A stretch of DNA of 64,000 nucleotides, from contig NZ_NFKT01000009.1 in assembly GCF_002160525.1 (NCBI RefSeq), positions 1 through 64,000 of the forward strand, read 5' to 3'. Positions within the stretch are counted from its first letter, which is position 1. Every line of letters starts with the position of its first letter. A program made the translations under genes and the position numbers. This document shows, one piece after another, positions 62,511 through 64,000 of this stretch. Under the pieces are notes generated by a model, which saw only the letters and a list, made by a program, of their open reading frames with translations, did no database searches and had not been told where the DNA came from. Source of the stretch: Lachnoclostridium sp. An169 (GTDB lineage: Bacteria > Bacillota > Clostridia > Lachnospirales > Lachnospiraceae).

Positions 62511-63197
62511 CTAGGAAGCGCACCATTCTTTTACATTTTTCAGGATCCATTCCGCCAGTTGGGGAATCCCTTCGCCTGTTTTTGCAGAGATAAAGATAAC
62601 GTCAATGTCGGGATTCCTCATTTTTGCATATTCCACAGCCTTCTCTTTATCAAAGTCAAAATAATCCAGCACATCGATCTTATTTACCACCATCAGATCG
62701 CATGTCTCATACATCAGGGGATATTTCAAAGGCTTGTCATGCCCTTCCGGGACAGAAAGGATGGTCATGTTTCTGACTGCTCCTGTGTCAAATTCGGCGG
62801 GGCATACAAGATTTCCCACATTTTCCAGAATGACAAGGTCCAGATCTTTTGTGCCGAATTCTGTGAGTCCCTGCCTCGTCATATCCGCATCCAGATGGCA
62901 CATGCCGCCGGTATGGATCTGAATGGACTTTACCCCTGCTTCGGTCATTGTCTCGGCATCCACTGCCGCATCGATGTCAGCTTCCATCACGCCCATTTTT
63001 ACTTTCCACGAAAGCTCTTTCGAAAGGGCAAGAAGAGTGGAGGTTTTTTCCGCTCCGGGGGAGGACATGAGATTCAGAAGAAAGGTCTTTTCTTCTTTCA
63101 GCTGCTGCCTTAATTTTTCGGCGTCTTTGTTATTATCCTCGAAAATACTTCTTTTTACCTGGATGATTTTGAATTTATCTGTCTGTTCTGTTCCCAT
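62511..63197 (-). CDS. hypB: Hydrogenase nickel incorporation GTPase HypB-like, with altered Walker A
   Basis: GTPase that helps insert nickel into [NiFe]-hydrogenase (or urease-like) enzymes. 228 residues: G1 region FLLNLMSSPGAEKTSTLLAL, then GVMEADIDAAVDAE, CHLDADMTRQGL (metal-site Cys and His), LVILENVGNLVCPAEF and the G4 motif VVNKIDVLDYF. At the P-loop the usual SSPGxGKT reads SSPGAEKT: the conserved Gly is Glu (GCG GAA AAA). The remaining sequence is normal, so the effect is unclear. The start follows AAGGAGTG. Convergent to the permease gene. Confidence 0.85.
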   Translation of the reverse strand: MGTEQTDKFKIIQVKRSIFEDNNKDAEKLRQQLKEEKTFLLNLMSSPGAEKTSTLLALSKELSWKVKMGVMEADIDAAVDAETMTEAGVKSIQIHTGGMCHLDADMTRQGLTEFGTKDLDLVILENVGNLVCPAEFDTGAVRNMTILSVPEGHDKPLKYPLMYETCDLMVVNKIDVLDYFDFDKEKAVEYAKMRNPDIDVIFISAKTGEGIPQLAEWILKNVKEWCAS

Positions 63198-63229
63198 TTC
63201 TTTTCACTCCTTATATGACCGCTGTACTG

Positions 63230-63577
63230 TCAGCAGGCTTCAATTTCCCTGATATTGTATTCGTTACCGCTCAGAAGATAAGTATGATCGCTTTTGCAGT
63301 AGGGACAAATTTTTGCATACTGCACGGTAGGGTAGGTCTTCCCACAGTTTTCGCAATATGTGACGGCTTCTATCCGCTCGATTCGGAGTTCCGCGTCCTT
63401 TAGATAATTCGTTTTTTTCACGGCCCAGTTCCAGCAGTCGGTGATATAGTCCGGCACAATATCACTGACCTCTCCGATTTCCAGTGTGACACTGGCGACA
63501 GAGGTAAGATGATTTTCCGCTTCCGAAATGCGGTTTATACAACTCTTTATTGTAATAAGAACGGGATTGCAGGACAA
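63230..63577 (-). CDS. hypA: HypA-like nickel/zinc metallochaperone with an abnormal N-terminus
   Basis: Partner of HypB. About 115 residues with the HypA body: VASVTLEIGEVSDIVPDYITDCWNWAVKKT and the zinc site CENCGKTYPTVQYAKICPYCKSD (two CxxC). Family members start MHE(L/M), with His2 binding nickel. Here no MHE is present: the in-frame codons before the TTG at 63577 read ATA TGT GAA, and no ribosome site is seen. A minus-strand TATAAT lies directly before (63590-63585). So the start is uncertain and the nickel ligand missing. Confidence 0.75.
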   Translation of the reverse strand: MSCNPVLITIKSCINRISEAENHLTSVASVTLEIGEVSDIVPDYITDCWNWAVKKTNYLKDAELRIERIEAVTYCENCGKTYPTVQYAKICPYCKSDHTYLLSGNEYNIREIEAC

Positions 63578-63641
63578 TTCACATATTATATCTTTTGTGA
63601 ATCTGCTTTATATTGTAAACTGTCTGTAAAGATTATATAAC
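63577..63641. promoter_or_regulatory. Divergent control region of hypA and the TetR gene
   Basis: Plus strand: TTGTAA (63613-63618), 17 bases, TATAAC (63636-63641) for the TetR gene. ATTCACA (63577-63583) and TGTGAAT (63596-63602) form an inverted repeat over the minus-strand TATAAT of hypA, a candidate operator. Confidence 0.55.
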
Positions 63642-63678
63642 ACAACTGTGATGTTTTCCGGACAAGAAGGAGGTTCTC

Positions 63679-64000
63679 ATGGTAAAAAGAAAATCAATCA
63701 AAGAATATCTTGCGGAATCAGCAATCGAACTGCTTTCCAGACATCCGGTGGAAAAGGTTACGGTGACGCTTATCGCCAGAAACTGCGGCCTGAGCACCCG
63801 GACATTTTACAATAATTTTAAGGACAAATATGATCTCTTCCTCTGGATTTATACGCAGAAGCTGGAAGAGTATTACCAGTCTAATCTGGACCATATGAGT
63901 TTCCGGACATTTATTTATTATTCCGGGCAGATCCTGGTGGACTATTATGATTTCTTCTTTAACTATCAGCAGTACCGCGGGCAGAACCATTTTCACCAGG
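63679..64000 (+). CDS. TetR/AcrR family regulator (partial, cut by window end)
   Basis: The first 107 residues: KRKSIKEYLAESAIELL, PVEKVTVTLIARNCGLSTRTFYNNFKDKYDLFLWIY is a TetR HTH, and the following helical part begins the ligand domain. The ATG follows AAGGAGG. The frame runs off the end at 64000 without a stop. Confidence 0.9.
   Translation, partial: MVKRKSIKEYLAESAIELLSRHPVEKVTVTLIARNCGLSTRTFYNNFKDKYDLFLWIYTQKLEEYYQSNLDHMSFRTFIYYSGQILVDYYDFFFNYQQYRGQNHFHQ

Overview
This window looks like a chromosome segment of a Gram-positive, anaerobic Clostridia gut bacterium, most likely Lachnospiraceae. The evidence is AGGAGG ribosome sites, genes packed with ATGA overlaps, sigma-A promoters, a Firmicutes-type 6S RNA and the gene families present (SdpRI, Lsa-type ABC-F, LytTR regulator, EFR1 ferredoxin, BceAB-like cassette, giant M26-like protease). 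The species cannot be fixed from the sequence. No tRNA, rRNA or CRISPR array was seen.

Layout. 1-1440 is the end of a decayed mobile island: the 3' end of a group II intron, a frameshifted AAA ATPase, a nine-codon stub of a second gene and two perfect hairpins. The island ends inside the 3' end of an ABC permease gene. 1436-5895 holds that damaged transporter, then a cytidylate-kinase-like gene, ogt, a sugar isomerase/epimerase and queH. 6034-13684 is a biosynthetic run: argH, asd, leuC, leuD, an NhaC-type antiporter, thrC and cdd. pckA follows with its own promoter and terminator, then a secreted NlpC/P60 hydrolase. The gap between that gene and the convergent EFR1 gene is filled end to end by a nested palindrome of about 515 bp. 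18534-21593 carries a YtrA-type GntR regulator with a membrane protein, 6S RNA and a BrkB-family protein.

21544-32313 is the most striking region. A two-component system lies divergent from a 2919-residue secreted metalloprotease of M26 (ZmpB/IgA1 protease) type. Its N-terminal part reads cohesin, Pro/Glu linker, TGD sorting-like motif, membrane hairpin, dockerin, so a cohesin and a dockerin sit on either side of the possible sortase cleavage site in one polypeptide.

32319-57168 is an accessory stretch rich in small regulators, each beside its targets: XRE, MarR with two ABC exporters, an ECF sigma factor with an ABC transporter, SdpR/SdpI, a LytTR pair with a kinase-less sensor, an Lsa-type ABC-F protein with a structured leader, Rrf2, an FCD-GntR regulator facing an IlvD/Edd dehydratase, and HxlR. 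It also holds several gene remnants (PD-(D/E)XK nuclease, HTH, Rpn) and a serine recombinase. 57483-62460 is a complete response regulator, kinase, ATPase and FtsX-permease cassette of antimicrobial-peptide-sensing type. The window ends with hypB and hypA, both with unusual key residues, and the start of a TetR gene.
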